Positions 22,553 to 32,240 of a DNA stretch of 64,000 nt are shown here, one piece after another. How positions within the stretch are numbered: the first letter of the stretch is position 1; each line of letters opens with the position of its first letter. Under the pieces are notes generated by a model that saw only the letters and a program-made list of their open reading frames with translations, did no database searches and was not told the DNA's origin. The DNA is from Nelumbo lutea (Eukaryota; Streptophyta; Magnoliopsida; Proteales; Nelumbonaceae): the NCBI GenBank assembly GCA_022828595.1, contig JAKGHH010000002.1, positions 76,046,383 to 76,110,382 on the forward strand. Direction: 5' to 3'. Both the position numbers and the translations under genes were made by a program.

Positions 22553-23013
22553 TCAGCATTACACCCCACCTTGTATCATTAATGTTTTCTGTGTGATATC
22601 AATCAAACCTTGCTGTGGATATTGAGGGTGTTTGGTTTCGTGGGCATTTATTGAAAAAACATCACCACATCAGCACCACATAGGTATCGGCATTTGTTGC
22701 ATATGAAACCACTATTTGTTTTCAATATTTATCAAATAAACACTAAGAAACTGAAATGTTTTGATTTATGTGCATAGGGCATTTGGAGAATATTAAATTC
22801 TCGTTTCCCATAACACCCAAGGTTCTAAATATCGATACAGGTTGATACACAATACTTTTTTTGTGTTTTATTGCTTTTTTTTTCAAAACCGACTCAGAGG
22901 GGTCGGTTTAAGTCCCAGCTACCCCCTGAACCATGAGGGGGCATATCAGGTCAGGCCCCGATATGATACGTATCAGTTGATACAGGCTGATACGTGACAA
23001 AATTTTGATCCTT

Positions 23014-24260
23014 TGTTGAGTCAACTTTCTGTTTTAGATTGTGAGTCGTGTTAGTTGAGGAGACATCATTGTGATCCCTTTAGTCCTAGGGTTGATAACC
23101 ATGTGTCGATTCCTTTTTCTTTGGTTCATTCAAATGTTTGGGGTCCTTATAAAATGATGCCATACAATGGGTATAGATATTTTGTCAATTTTGTTGATGA
23201 TTATTCAAAGATGACATGGTTTTATTTAATGAAAGAAATGAATGAATTGTTTACCATCTTCCAAAAATTTTATGCTAAGATTCGCAATCAATTTGGTGTT
23301 CACATTAAAATTTTTCATTTCGATAATGGTCATGAATATTTCTCTTCATCATTTCAAGAATACTTGGACCAACATGGCATTATACATCAGACCTCATGTA
23401 CTTACACCCCACAATAAAATGGGGTGGCTGAGAGAAACAATCTTCATCTTTTGGAAATGACTCGATCCCTCATGCATCACATGAATGTTCCCAAACCCTT
23501 TTGGAGTAATGCAGTGCTTAATTCTTGTTTCTTGATTAATCGGATGCACACGTCTATCATTGGTGGTCATTCCCCATTCACTACCTTGTTTCCCACCTTG
23601 TCTCTGTTTCCTCTTTCTCCTTGGGTTTTTGGGTGTGTCTACTTCGTCCATGTCTATCCTTGATGGCCATTCCCCATTCACTACCTTGTTTCCCACCTTG
23701 TCTCTGTTTCCTCTTTCTCCTCAGGTTTTTGGGTGTGTCTACTCCGTCCATAATCTGGGCCTTGGGAATGATAAGTTAGATCCACGATCCATTAAGTGCA
23801 ACTTCCTTGGCTATTCCCGGATCCAGAAAGGGTATAAGTGTTATTGTCCTAATTCTCGACGTTCCTTTGTATGTGCTAATGTTACCTTCTTTGAGTCTAC
23901 TCCATTTTTTCTTGGGGTCTGGTGATGCTTTTTTTCCTCATTACCTCCTCTTCCTCTTCCAATTGTGGATTTTGTTCCTCTTGTTCCAGTTGTGACCAAG
24001 TCCTTGCCTCCAGTGCCACCACCTATTGAATGGCCACCTATCTTTCAAGTGTATGAACATCACCCACATGTACCGGCTACTCCTCCTCTAGGTCCATCAA
24101 CGTCAACAGATCCGGCAGTTGTCCCCACACTAGCCCTAAACCCAATATCTGATATTGGTATTCCCATTGCCTTGCGGAAAGGTAAACGCACTTGTACCCT
24201 TCATCATATTTCTAATTATGTTTCACTCACTCACATTTCCGCTTCCCATCGCTAGTTTAT
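23014..24260 (+). pseudogene. Copia integrase, right (duplicate) copy
   Basis: Second copy of the block beginning at 19882: TTGAGTCAACTTTCTGTTT, then [50 protein letters not shown] and [15 protein letters not shown]. Contains a 100-bp internal tandem duplication (23551-23650 and 23651-23750) that shifts the frame. Continues into RT, so this copy is the one connected with the 3' half of the element. Confidence 0.85.
23551..23750 (+). repeat. 100-bp tandem duplication in integrase
   Basis: Two adjacent 100-base units, differing at only a few positions, starting CGTCTATCATTGGTGG and TGTCTATCCTTGATGG. The left integrase copy has only one unit. A length of 100 is not divisible by three, so it shifts the reading frame. 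Confidence 0.9.
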
Positions 24261-24269
24261 CTCTTTGTT

Positions 24270-25811
24270 ATCCTCTGTTATTGTCCCTAAGGATGTCCAG
24301 GAAGCCCTTGCCTCTCCAGGATGGTGTCGTGCAATGGAAGAACTCTCAGCTCTAAATCATAATCATACTTGGGACCTCACCACTCTTCCTCCTGGGAAGC
24401 AGGTTGTCGATTGTAAGTGGGTTTATGCTGTTAAGTAATTACCTGATGGTAGTGTAGAGTGATTGAAAGCTAGATTGGTTGCAAAAGGGTACTCCCAAAC
24501 CTATGGTATTAACTACATAGAGACCTTCTCCCCAGTTGCGGTTTGGTTTATGTTGTGGTTTCTCTTACTACTATGTATGATTGACCCATCTATCAGCTTG
24601 ATATCAAGAATGCTTTCTTGCATGGTGATTTGCTCGATGAGGTCTATATGGAGCAACCACTGGGGTTTGTTGCTTAGGGGGAGGATGGTAAGGTGTGCAG
24701 ACTAAAGAATGCCATTTATGGGCTTAATCAGTCTACTCGAGCATGGTTTGGTAGGTTTAGTGAGGTTGTAAAGAAATTTGGTATGAAACAGTGCCAAGTT
24801 GATCATTTAGTCTTCAGTCATGACTCTCAGGCAGGAAAAATCCTATTGGTGGTGTATGTAGATGATATTGTTATTATCGGGAATGATAAAATGGGCATTG
24901 ACAGGTTGAAGACTTTTCTGCATGAACATTTTCAAACAAAGGACCTTGGTAAATTGAAATATTTCTTGGGGATAAAAATAGTAAGGTCTAAACATGGTAT
25001 TAATTTGTGCCAGAGGAAATATGTGATCGATTTGCTAGAGGAAACAAGTTTGTTAAGTGCTAAACCAACTGAAACACCTATGGAAACAAATACTAAGCTG
25101 AGTAGTGATATGGGTGAAGTGTTTGAAGACCCTAGCAAATACCGGTGACTTGTAGGTAAACTAAACTACCTAACCATTACTTGGCCATATATTTCATTTG
25201 CGGTTAGTGTGGTAAGTCAGTTCATGTAGAAACCTTTGATTCCTCATTGGGATGCGGTTATAAGAATTGTGAGGTATTTAAAAGGGGTTCTTGGTCGTGG
25301 TTTGATATACAAAAGTGGTGGAAAACTTAAAATAGAAAGATATACTGATGCTGATTGGGTTGGTTCTATGTTTGATAGGAGATCTACCACAAGCTATTGC
25401 ACTTTTCTTGGGGGTAATCTGGTGACATGGAAAAGTAAGAAGCAAACAGTCGTGGCGAGATGTAGTGCAAAGGCAGAATATAGAGCTATGGCACATGCCA
25501 CTTGTGAATTAGTGTGGATAAAGAACCTTCTATAGGAGATAGGATATAATGTTAACACTCCAATGAAGCCTTACTGTGACAATCAAGTTGTAACTCATAT
25601 TTCTTCTAATCCGGTGTTTCATAAAAGAACGAAGCATATAGAGGTTGATTGTCACTTTGTGAGAGAAAAGGTGTTGAGTTGAGTGATAGACACTACATAT
25701 GTTAACACAGGGAACCAGTGGGCAAACTTATTTACTAAAGGGTTGAATTGGGGAAGAGTGGACTATATATGTAACAAGTTGGGATTATATGATATATACT
25801 CACCAGCTTGA
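24270..25811 (+). pseudogene. Copia reverse transcriptase and RNase H, broken
   Basis: RT begins near VPKDVQEALASPGW; LKARLVAKGYSQ and ETFSPVA follow, then after a frame change CRLKNAIYGLNQSTRAWF and the catalytic box VVYVDDIVIIGND near 24860. RNase H shows YTDADWVGSMFDRRST, KSKKQTVVARCSAKAEYRAM (its conserved Glu) and YCDNQ; the C-terminus ends LYDIYSPA with TGA at 25809-25811. Stops near 24436, 24460, 25146 and 25533 and at least one frameshift disable it. Confidence 0.85.
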
Positions 25812-25818
25812 GAAGTAG
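25807..25818 (+). promoter_or_regulatory. Decayed polypurine tract of copia element
   Basis: CTTGAGAAGTAG directly before the 3' LTR; copia elements usually have TTGAGGGGGAGTG here. It primes plus-strand DNA synthesis in intact elements. Confidence 0.55.
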
Positions 25819-26116
25819 CGTTAGTGTCGAGTATGTAGGAGTATTTCTATCTTTATACTTATGTTGAGGTTGTTGATGTGTAATATTATGTTAGAACGAG
25901 TGTCCCTCACTTAAGTAGGGGCACATGTGTCTTTTCCATTATGTTAGTAATATAAAACATATCTGGCCGAATGGGAGAGGTAATTTTTTTCTCATTCGAA
26001 CCAGACTTTTCTTCTCTCCTTTCCTCCTCCTTTCTCTCTCTCTTTCTTTTCTTCTTTCTTCTCTCTTCTTGGCTATTATCAAACTAACAGAACTCAAGGT
26101 AGGCTAAATCATAATA
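25819..26116 (+). repeat. 3' LTR of copia element
   Basis: 298 bp matching the 5' LTR; its first base is C where TG is expected. Ends ATCATAATA followed by the TSD GAAGT. Confidence 0.9.
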
Positions 26117-26870
26117 GAAGTAAAAGATCTCATGTCTTGTTGTGGAGTCAATCAAGGTTTTCATGTTGGGCAATGGGAACTCATTGTTAGAGCAAGCTTT
26201 ATTGAGGCCTTTGAAGTCTATGCTACACCTAAGTATGGTGAAGTATATGTCATCAATGTTTGGGGTTTAAGTTGTGGTTTATAGCGTTTAAAGGGTCTTA
26301 TACTAACCTGAGCTAGTCGTTCTTCTTAACTAGCACCATGTTCGTGAGCCTCTTTAGGTGAGATATTAGTTTATGAACCCAACTTGTACAAGTTTCTCTA
26401 CTTCCTCATTTATTTTGATTTTGATTTTGATTTTAAGCTTGAAAATTATTGTTCCTTGTTTGATTGGCTTTGCTTTGGGATCTATATGTGTAAGTGATCA
26501 TGGCTGACTAAAGTGAGGTTTAGCCTCAGAACTTCATAGTATGACTAGGTAAAAACATCCTTAAACTATTGGTTCATGAATTTATAATATTGTGTATGGT
26601 GGCTTATTACCTTTGAGTAATGTTATTAGATTTTCTTTCTCCTCCATCTCTAGGTTTTCCGAGGTGAATAGTGATCTTTTCTCATCTAGGGCATTTAACG
26701 CATTTATTTCTTCCACCTCCTCTTCCATTGCCTCATTCTCTTTTTGCAATTGCTTCAGTGCAACATGAATTTCATCTACGTACTCTAGAGTCTTTGTTTC
26801 TGGGTCTACAAGAATTTGTTCCATTTGCCTATTGATTTTGGTTTTTGGTTTCTATTGTGGTTGTGTTTTG
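26117..26870 (-). pseudogene. Gypsy protease-RT linker and RT N-terminus, broken
   Basis: On the - strand: MEQILVDPETKTLEYVDEIH and an acidic EEEVEEINALNA stretch (26824-26600), DVFT with SYYEVL, EEVEKLVQVGFI (26410-26375), LVKKND and finally IDFKGLNKACSNNEFPLPN ending at 26130. These are the segments that precede the RT pieces seen at 17455. The copia insertion separates them. Stops and frameshifts throughout. Confidence 0.8.
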
Positions 26871-27155
26871 TGCTTGTAATGGAATACCCAATATTGTTGT
26901 ATACGATGCATGCTATGTAAACAAAGTAAAGGTAAGGGGAGAAATAAAATACAGTAGCTACTTTTGAATGTTGATAGGAGATTATTGAAAGAGAGACCAT
27001 AATATATTAATTATAGTAGCTTAGCTTAGAACTACAAGTAAGTAAACTGCATATGGTGATTGTGATAAATGGTGTTATAGTGGCTGTGAGATAAGATTGT
27101 TTAAGAAACATTACGTACTACATGAGGCGATGCGTGAGCAAGGCAATTTCCTTTA

Positions 27156-27273
27156 GGTTATGTTTGGTCTAAAGAAAAAGGTTTTCAACGTAAGGAAATT
27201 TATACAAGGTTTGCAAAGGTTTTCCTACATTTTCCTTCATTTTTATACTTTTTCCTTCAAATCAAACACAGCC
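27156..27273. mobile_element. Tourist-like foldback MITE, copy 3
   Basis: GGTTATGTTTGG start and CAAACACAGCC end, flanked by TTA at 27153-27155 and 27274-27276. Counterpart of 21764-21892 with part of the left arm lost (CAACGTAAGG replaces the purine-rich arm). Confidence 0.75.
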
Positions 27274-27720
27274 TTAGAATTCAATCATTGTCACTTACCT
27301 CCCTCTATGTGAGGGGGGAGATGGGATGTTAATGTTGTTGTTGCCTTACCATCCTTTGTTGCACTTCCTCTAGAATGCCCCTAGTTTGGAAGATCTACTA
27401 CAAGTGTTGGTTTTGACTGAATTTTGCTGCCATAGGTGCTTCTTTTGCATTGCTAATAGTACATAGGAAACAAATTCATTGCTCTATACTTATGATGTAG
27501 CTAGTGAGTTGATCAATGTCAAAACCAACCAATACCAACTAATACGAACAGAAGGAATGGTTGAACCATTCCACCTGTGAATCATGTTAGTCGCTCTAGA
27601 TACCACACATCTTGGAATGGATGTATAGTATCGATATTTTAAAACGTGTCCATTAGAACAGTTGGGACTCTTTCCTGCAATGTACTCCATCTATGCTCCT
27701 TATCGACATTTTTATGGGTC

Positions 27721-27960
27721 ACCATGGACGGAAAAACTTTGGCTGTTGGGGCCCAACAACCTTTCCTATTGAGAGAGTTTCTGGGTTGGGCACGTTACAA
27801 TGAGAGTGGGCAAATTAGTAATTGCCTTCTGATTTATTTTGAGTAAAAACAAAAGCATAGTCGTGAATTGGTGAACTACCGTGAAAGTATCCAACCCAAA
27901 AACTCTCTCAACAGGAAACGCTATTGGCCCCAAACAGCCAAAGTTAACCCCACCATGGAC
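27721..27960. mobile_element. Mutator-like MITE with 9-bp TSD, copy A
   Basis: Direct repeat ACCATGGAC at 27721-27729 and 27952-27960 encloses a 222-bp element. The ends are inverted: GGAAAAACTTTGGCTGTTGG on the left and, reversed, GGGGTTAACTTTGGCTGTTT on the right. A further inner inverted pair is GAGAGAGTTTCTGGGTTGG and its partner CCAACCCAAAAACTCTCTC. Nine-base duplications fit the Mutator superfamily. Non-coding. Confidence 0.85.
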
Positions 27961-28444
27961 TGGCCTGAATGTTAATCACTTGTCCACATCAACATTACAC
28001 TCCACCTTGCTTCATTAATGTTTCCTGTGTGATATCAATCAAACCCTTGCTGTGGATATTGAGGGTGTTTGGTTCCATGGGCATTTATTGAAAAAACATC
28101 ACCACATCAACACCACATAGGTATTGGCATTTGTTGCATATGAAACCACTATTTGTTTTCAATATTTATCAAATAAACACTAAGAAAATGAAATGTTTTG
28201 ATTTATGTGCATGGGGCACTTGGGGAAATATTAAATTCTCGTTTCCCCTAACATCCAAGGTTCTAAATATCGATACAGGCTTATATGCGGTGTTTTTTTT
28301 TTGTGTTTTATTGCTTTTTTTTTCAAAACCGACTCAAGGGTCGGTTTAAGTCCCAGCTACCCCCTAAACCATGAGGGGGCATATCAGGTCAAGCCCCGAT
28401 ATGATACATATCAGCTGATACAGGATGATACGTGACAATTTTGA

Positions 28445-28869
28445 ACCTTGCTAAAACCGCAGGCATTTCTTAAAACATAACACTGATGTGGCATACTTCT
28501 ATAAGTGTTGATCTGCCATGAAAAGCAAAATACTTTTGAAGTAACACCCAACCAAACAAGAAAACGTTTAAAAGTGTGAAGCAATAAATGTTTGAAGCAA
28601 TAAACAAGATTTTACAAATAAAGTTTAAAAGTTTTAAATAAGATTGTACAAATAAACGTTAGAAGCAATAAATGACCCATCTAACAAACCAAACATACAC
28701 ATTATCTTTTCAGAGTACATACGGCTCTATCTATTAACCTGTCTTCCACGATTTTCAATTCCTTTTTTTTCTAACATGCAGAGCGCCCACAAGGGGGGAA
28801 AAAGACTTGATTTAAAAATGGCATATTAGAATATCAAGCTGAAATCTCAAACATAAAAAGAATAAGTCT

Positions 28870-28905
<36 letters not shown>

Positions 28906-29984
28906 CAATTCCTTTTTCCTTTTGTTAGTCCGATGGGTCATTCAAAACTCAAATTGCCAAGGCCGAATCCAGTAAAAATCATAATAATAAAACAAGCTAT
29001 TGTGCAAGTGCTGTAAGACCCGGATCAGACCAGACGATTGGACCATGAAAACCAGGAACCATTATCAGTAAAATGACGGTTTTCAATAGCTGAACGGGCT
29101 AATCACCCGGTTAACTAATAAAACCATGACCCATTGAGCATTCCGGGTTTTAGTAGGGTCATAGTCTTGCAGCATTCAAAACACTATCGTGCAATCAATC
29201 AATTCAAGCTTAGCAATTAGCCTTTGATCAGTAAGTCTTCTATTCTCTATTTAAAATTTCAAATGTATGGCGTGCCACAAACAAAAGAAATACAAAAATA
29301 ACTAGAACAAATTCAAAGAGGCCCTCGACTATCAAAAAGACCAAAACTAAAGGAATAGATAAACAATCAGAGAAACCCTTACAGTTGCAAACAGATGTGC
29401 TTCTGCATTAGGTTAAACTCGAGCGTTACCACAGTTTTTCCCTTATCAGTCAATATATTGGGGTACCGGAATTTTATCTACCATTAAGACGTAAACCAAG
29501 GGAGTGAACTCCACAAATGCCAGTCTATCACAACGAAATACGAAGAGGAAGGGAACTCGTGTCGTCAACAACTGAGAAAGGGTAAGATCTCAGAAGGATA
29601 GCAATTCCTAGTTCGACCAACAATGCACCACCAATGTCACATTTTGTTAAGGTTGTCCCGCCTCTCCTTTTGTTGTGGTAACATTCAGCTTTAAATCTGG
29701 TCTTCCAAAGGAATCCGAACACAATTAGTGTATAGACTACCAACTCCTGCAAGTTCAATCGAAGACGAGAATACATTTTCAGTATTAATACTAATAGCCC
29801 TATAAAAATTGAACTTTCCACAGAACAGAAAGAGAACGGAAATCCTTCGAGCATTCTGTGCAGTGCAAGTACATATATTAAGGGTTAGGCTATGATGTTG
29901 GGAAGACATGATACTGGAAAAATTTGTAACCAATCAACCGGTAAAAGTGGTAATCAATCAGGTGTCATGTATCAAAATTCACTT
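28445..29984. other. Unassigned intergenic region
   Basis: AT-rich sequence with an (AT)n microsatellite. AACCAAACAAG near 28550 is the inverted counterpart of GTGTTTGGTT near 28068, so a degenerate foldback of about 500 bp may end here. A - strand open frame at 29854-29528 follows a TTGCAG that could be a splice acceptor (about 29750); no protein similarity was recognised. It might be 3' sequence of the SPF27 gene, but that is speculation. Confidence 0.4.
28872..28903. repeat. (AT)n microsatellite
   Basis: About sixteen uninterrupted AT units. Confidence 0.95.
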
Positions 29985-30210
29985 GGGGTTTGAGAGAGAA
30001 CTTTGGCTGTTGGGAGCAACAGCTTATGCTGTTGAGAGCATTTTTAGGGTGGGCACGTTTACCTATTCACGCCCATGTCTTTCATTTTGGTCAAAATAAA
30101 ATAGGAGGCAATTACTAATTTACCCACTCTCAGGGTAACGTGGCATTCCCAGAAATGCTCTCAACAGCATAGGCTGTAGGCCTCGACAGCAAAGTTTTTC
30201 TGGGGTTTGA
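29985..30210. mobile_element. Mutator-like MITE with 9-bp TSD, copy B
   Basis: Direct repeat GGGGTTTGA at 29985-29993 and 30202-30210 encloses 208 bp. Left end GAGAGAACTTTGGCTGTTG; right end, reversed, AGAAAAACTTTGCTGTC. The interior shares GTTGAGAGCATTTTTAG and TTCACGCCCATGTCT with copy C. Confidence 0.85.
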
Positions 30211-30213
30211 TTG

Positions 30214-30444
30214 GTCAAAGCCGAGTTAACTTTGGCTGTTGGGGGCCAACAGCCTATGCTATTGAGAGCATTTTTAGGCTGGACGCGTTCACCAATTCAC
30301 GCCCATGTCTATGTTTGTGTTTGTGGTTAAAAGGAAATAAGGATAATTACTATTTTACCCCTCTATGGTAATGTAGCATTCCCAAAAACGTTATCAAAAG
30401 CATAGGCTGTTGGCCACAACAGCCAAAGTTTTTCCGTCAAAGCC
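30214..30444. mobile_element. Mutator-like MITE with 9-bp TSD, copy C
   Basis: Direct repeat GTCAAAGCC at 30214-30222 and 30436-30444 encloses 213 bp. Left end GAGTTAACTTTGGCTGTTGG; right end, reversed, GGAAAAACTTTGGCTGTTG. Only three bases separate its target duplication from that of copy B, in the same orientation. Confidence 0.85.
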
Positions 30445-30723
30445 CTTCCCGTATGATGTCTTTCTGGCAGCATACTTTTTTCCATCGAGGAAAACTGCTC
30501 CTCAAGTAACAACAGTACTCAACTCAACCAAGCCTTGCAAAACTATACTGGGTTGGCTACATCCTGTTTTGCCAATTCACTTTCTCGAGAGCCCTATTTG
30601 TTGTTGTAAATTGCATTCCGATAAGCCTGAAATAATTAGGAAGTTTACATTTAGCTAATGGTGGGTGAATAGGTGAAGAGGGTTAGAGTATTCAAAGTGA
30701 TGGGGTAGTCAGAGGGGGCCCCT

Positions 30724-32143
30724 ATGGAGGACGAGAGAAGGTTCAGAGTAGTAGGAAGGTGGAGGTCTGAGGTGCCGATCGAAGCCAAGACTTTCAAGTT
30801 CGAAGAGGAAAGGATCAAAGGTGAGGATGCAATGAAAGTCAGAGAGAATAACAGGGTGGCTGTGTTGGTGTCAAAGGAGGTCATTGTCTGGATGAAAGGT
30901 TTCATAGATGGGGCTATCAACTCTGGTAAGGTGAATGGCTGGAAAAACTCAATGTCAGTTCTAGGTAAGAAATATGTAACAGAATTGAAAAGAAACAGAA
31001 AGGGATGATTTATCTCTGTGGTGGAGTTTTTTGGAACAAATGGAAAGCAAATGCTATGCGTGCCAGAAGGGAGATTACGGAAAGGGTGGATGGATTTTGT
31101 GAAGGTGCTACAGTCTTTCATTGTAGTCTTGGAAGTTAAGAGAGTGGATGGGGTGAAGAGAACTGGTCAAAAATCCAAAGACCAGAGTCAAAAAGTTCAG
31201 GAGGGGGAAGTTTCGATTAGTTCCTCTGGGAGTGTAGAAATGCAAGGCCTTCCGACTGAAATGGTGGTTGCTTGCGCTTATATTCATCGTAAATTATTGG
31301 TAGGAGCAGGGAAGGATGAGTGGAAGAAAGAAGGGTGCTAGTGGCTGATAAAGGAGTGACAGATTGGAGGAGGGTTCTGAGTACAGTTGAAGGGGAGATA
31401 GGTATTGGGAGTGAAGCTATGCTGTTCCCTTTTGCAGAGACGAAAGCCGTGCTTGATGTAGGCGACCGGGAACTAAGTTTTAAAGCAGTTGTGGTGGATG
31501 GAGGTCTGATACAGGTTCAGAACTGGAGCCCAATCTGCAATGAAGTCAAAGTCCAAGATGGGTGTGTCCGGCTGAAGCTTGTGGGCCTTCCATTTCACCT
31601 CTGGCGAGAATCTGTTCTTGAGCACATGTGCAAAGTCTGGGAGGCATCTTGGTGAAAGCTGATAAACGAAATCTGGGTGCCGTAGAGTTACAGGTAGCTG
31701 GTGTAAGGCATGAGAACCTGCCGAGATTCTTTGAAATCTGCTCGGATGAAGCCTGGTACAAGGTGTGGGTGGCTTCCGAAGTTGAACAGTTGTGGTGGGA
31801 AGGTGCTCCTAAGGTAGAAGATGATGAGCTGGCTTGGTGGTGGATACGTGGAGGGCAGAGGTTGGGAGATGAAAAGGTGGAGCAGATGAAAGATATTTTT
31901 GGGGTTACTGAGCCAGTTGGGGAAAACCAAACAACAAGCAACCTAATTAAGGAAACTAATTCAAATGGGTTTGAATTAAACAAATTAATGGCGGGCTCTT
32001 CTTCTTATGCTGATGTGGCAAAGAGGCAGGATGGGTTGGGGAGCCGAAAGGTTTGGTCCGAGCCGTTGAAGGTGGCGGGGGGGGGTCGGGCAGGGCGAAG
32101 GTTGAGCCGGGACAGCGTTGGAAAGGCCCACGTGACAACTTAA
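30724..32143 (+). pseudogene. LINE ORF1 (RRM-like, DUF4283 type), broken
   Basis: Nucleic-acid-binding protein of the element. From ATG 30724 one frame runs to 31341 with a TGA at 31006-31008; similarity then continues in two further frames (31320-31655 and 31628-32143), so at least two frameshifts are present. The block with LKLVGLPFHLW, ILVKADKRNLGAVELQVAG and WYKVWV matches the order of plant DUF4283 LINE/zinc-knuckle proteins (a degenerate RRM). The C-terminus (32020-32143) is Gly/Arg-rich. No zinc knuckle was seen. Confidence 0.7.
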
Positions 32144-32240
32144 AAGGTCACGCGGACGGGTCAGGTGGGTGTAACACCAAAAGGAGGCTCCACTTAAAGG
32201 ACCCACGTGATAACTTAAAATGCCACGTGGGTCGGAGTAT
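32115..32240 (+). repeat. Repeat with three CACGTG boxes at end of LINE ORF1
   Basis: Two imperfect units, CCCACGTGACAACTTAAAA (32129) and CCCACGTGATAACTTAAAA (32202), each followed by a GGTC- or GGGTC-containing stretch; a third CACGTG lies in TGCCACGTGGGTC. CACGTG is the plant G-box core, but binding is unproven. Confidence 0.6.

Larger units (their letters stand above)
20985..23008. repeat. Left copy of the duplicated gypsy/MITE flank
   Basis: About 2 kb that matches 26373-28444 almost throughout, including a piece of gypsy RT N-terminus (- strand), a Tourist-like MITE (21764-21892) and a Mutator-like MITE (from 22349) whose right end is lost. It starts abruptly in the copia integrase-RT linker and ends where the second integrase copy begins. 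It is therefore foreign to the copia element and arrived by duplication. Confidence 0.85.
17456..26116 (+). mobile_element. Ty1/copia retrotransposon inserted into gypsy RT
   Basis: LTRs at 17456-17756 and 25819-26116, flanked by a perfect 5-bp target-site duplication GAAGT (17451-17455 and 26117-26121). A primer-binding site follows the 5' LTR; gag, protease, integrase, RT and RNase H follow in copia order. The original insertion is longer than usual because a later tandem duplication placed a second integrase block and a 2-kb piece of the flanking gypsy/MITE sequence (20985-23008) inside it. All coding blocks carry stops. Confidence 0.9.
26373..28444. repeat. Right copy of the duplicated gypsy/MITE flank
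   Basis: Matches 20985-23008 at nearly every position by eye. This copy retains its natural left neighbour (gypsy RT and the copia 3' LTR) and is the more complete one. It contains the gypsy RT start, a Tourist-like MITE and a complete Mutator-like MITE; the remainder (26870-27150, 27280-27720, 27960-28440) has no recognised coding content. Confidence 0.85.

Noticed and set aside
26582..26824. 80-codon acidic coiled-coil-like frame on the - strand considered as a host gene
   Set aside because: It lies directly before the gypsy RT motifs in the same orientation and occurs again in the duplicated copy, so it belongs to the gypsy linker.
29528..29854. 108-codon open frame on the - strand, possible gene exon
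   Set aside because: No recognised motif. It follows a TTGCAG but lacks a convincing partner exon, so it is kept only as a remark under the intergenic entry.
30651..31121. 156-codon open frame on the - strand
   Set aside because: Antisense of LINE ORF1, which shows family motifs in the sense direction.
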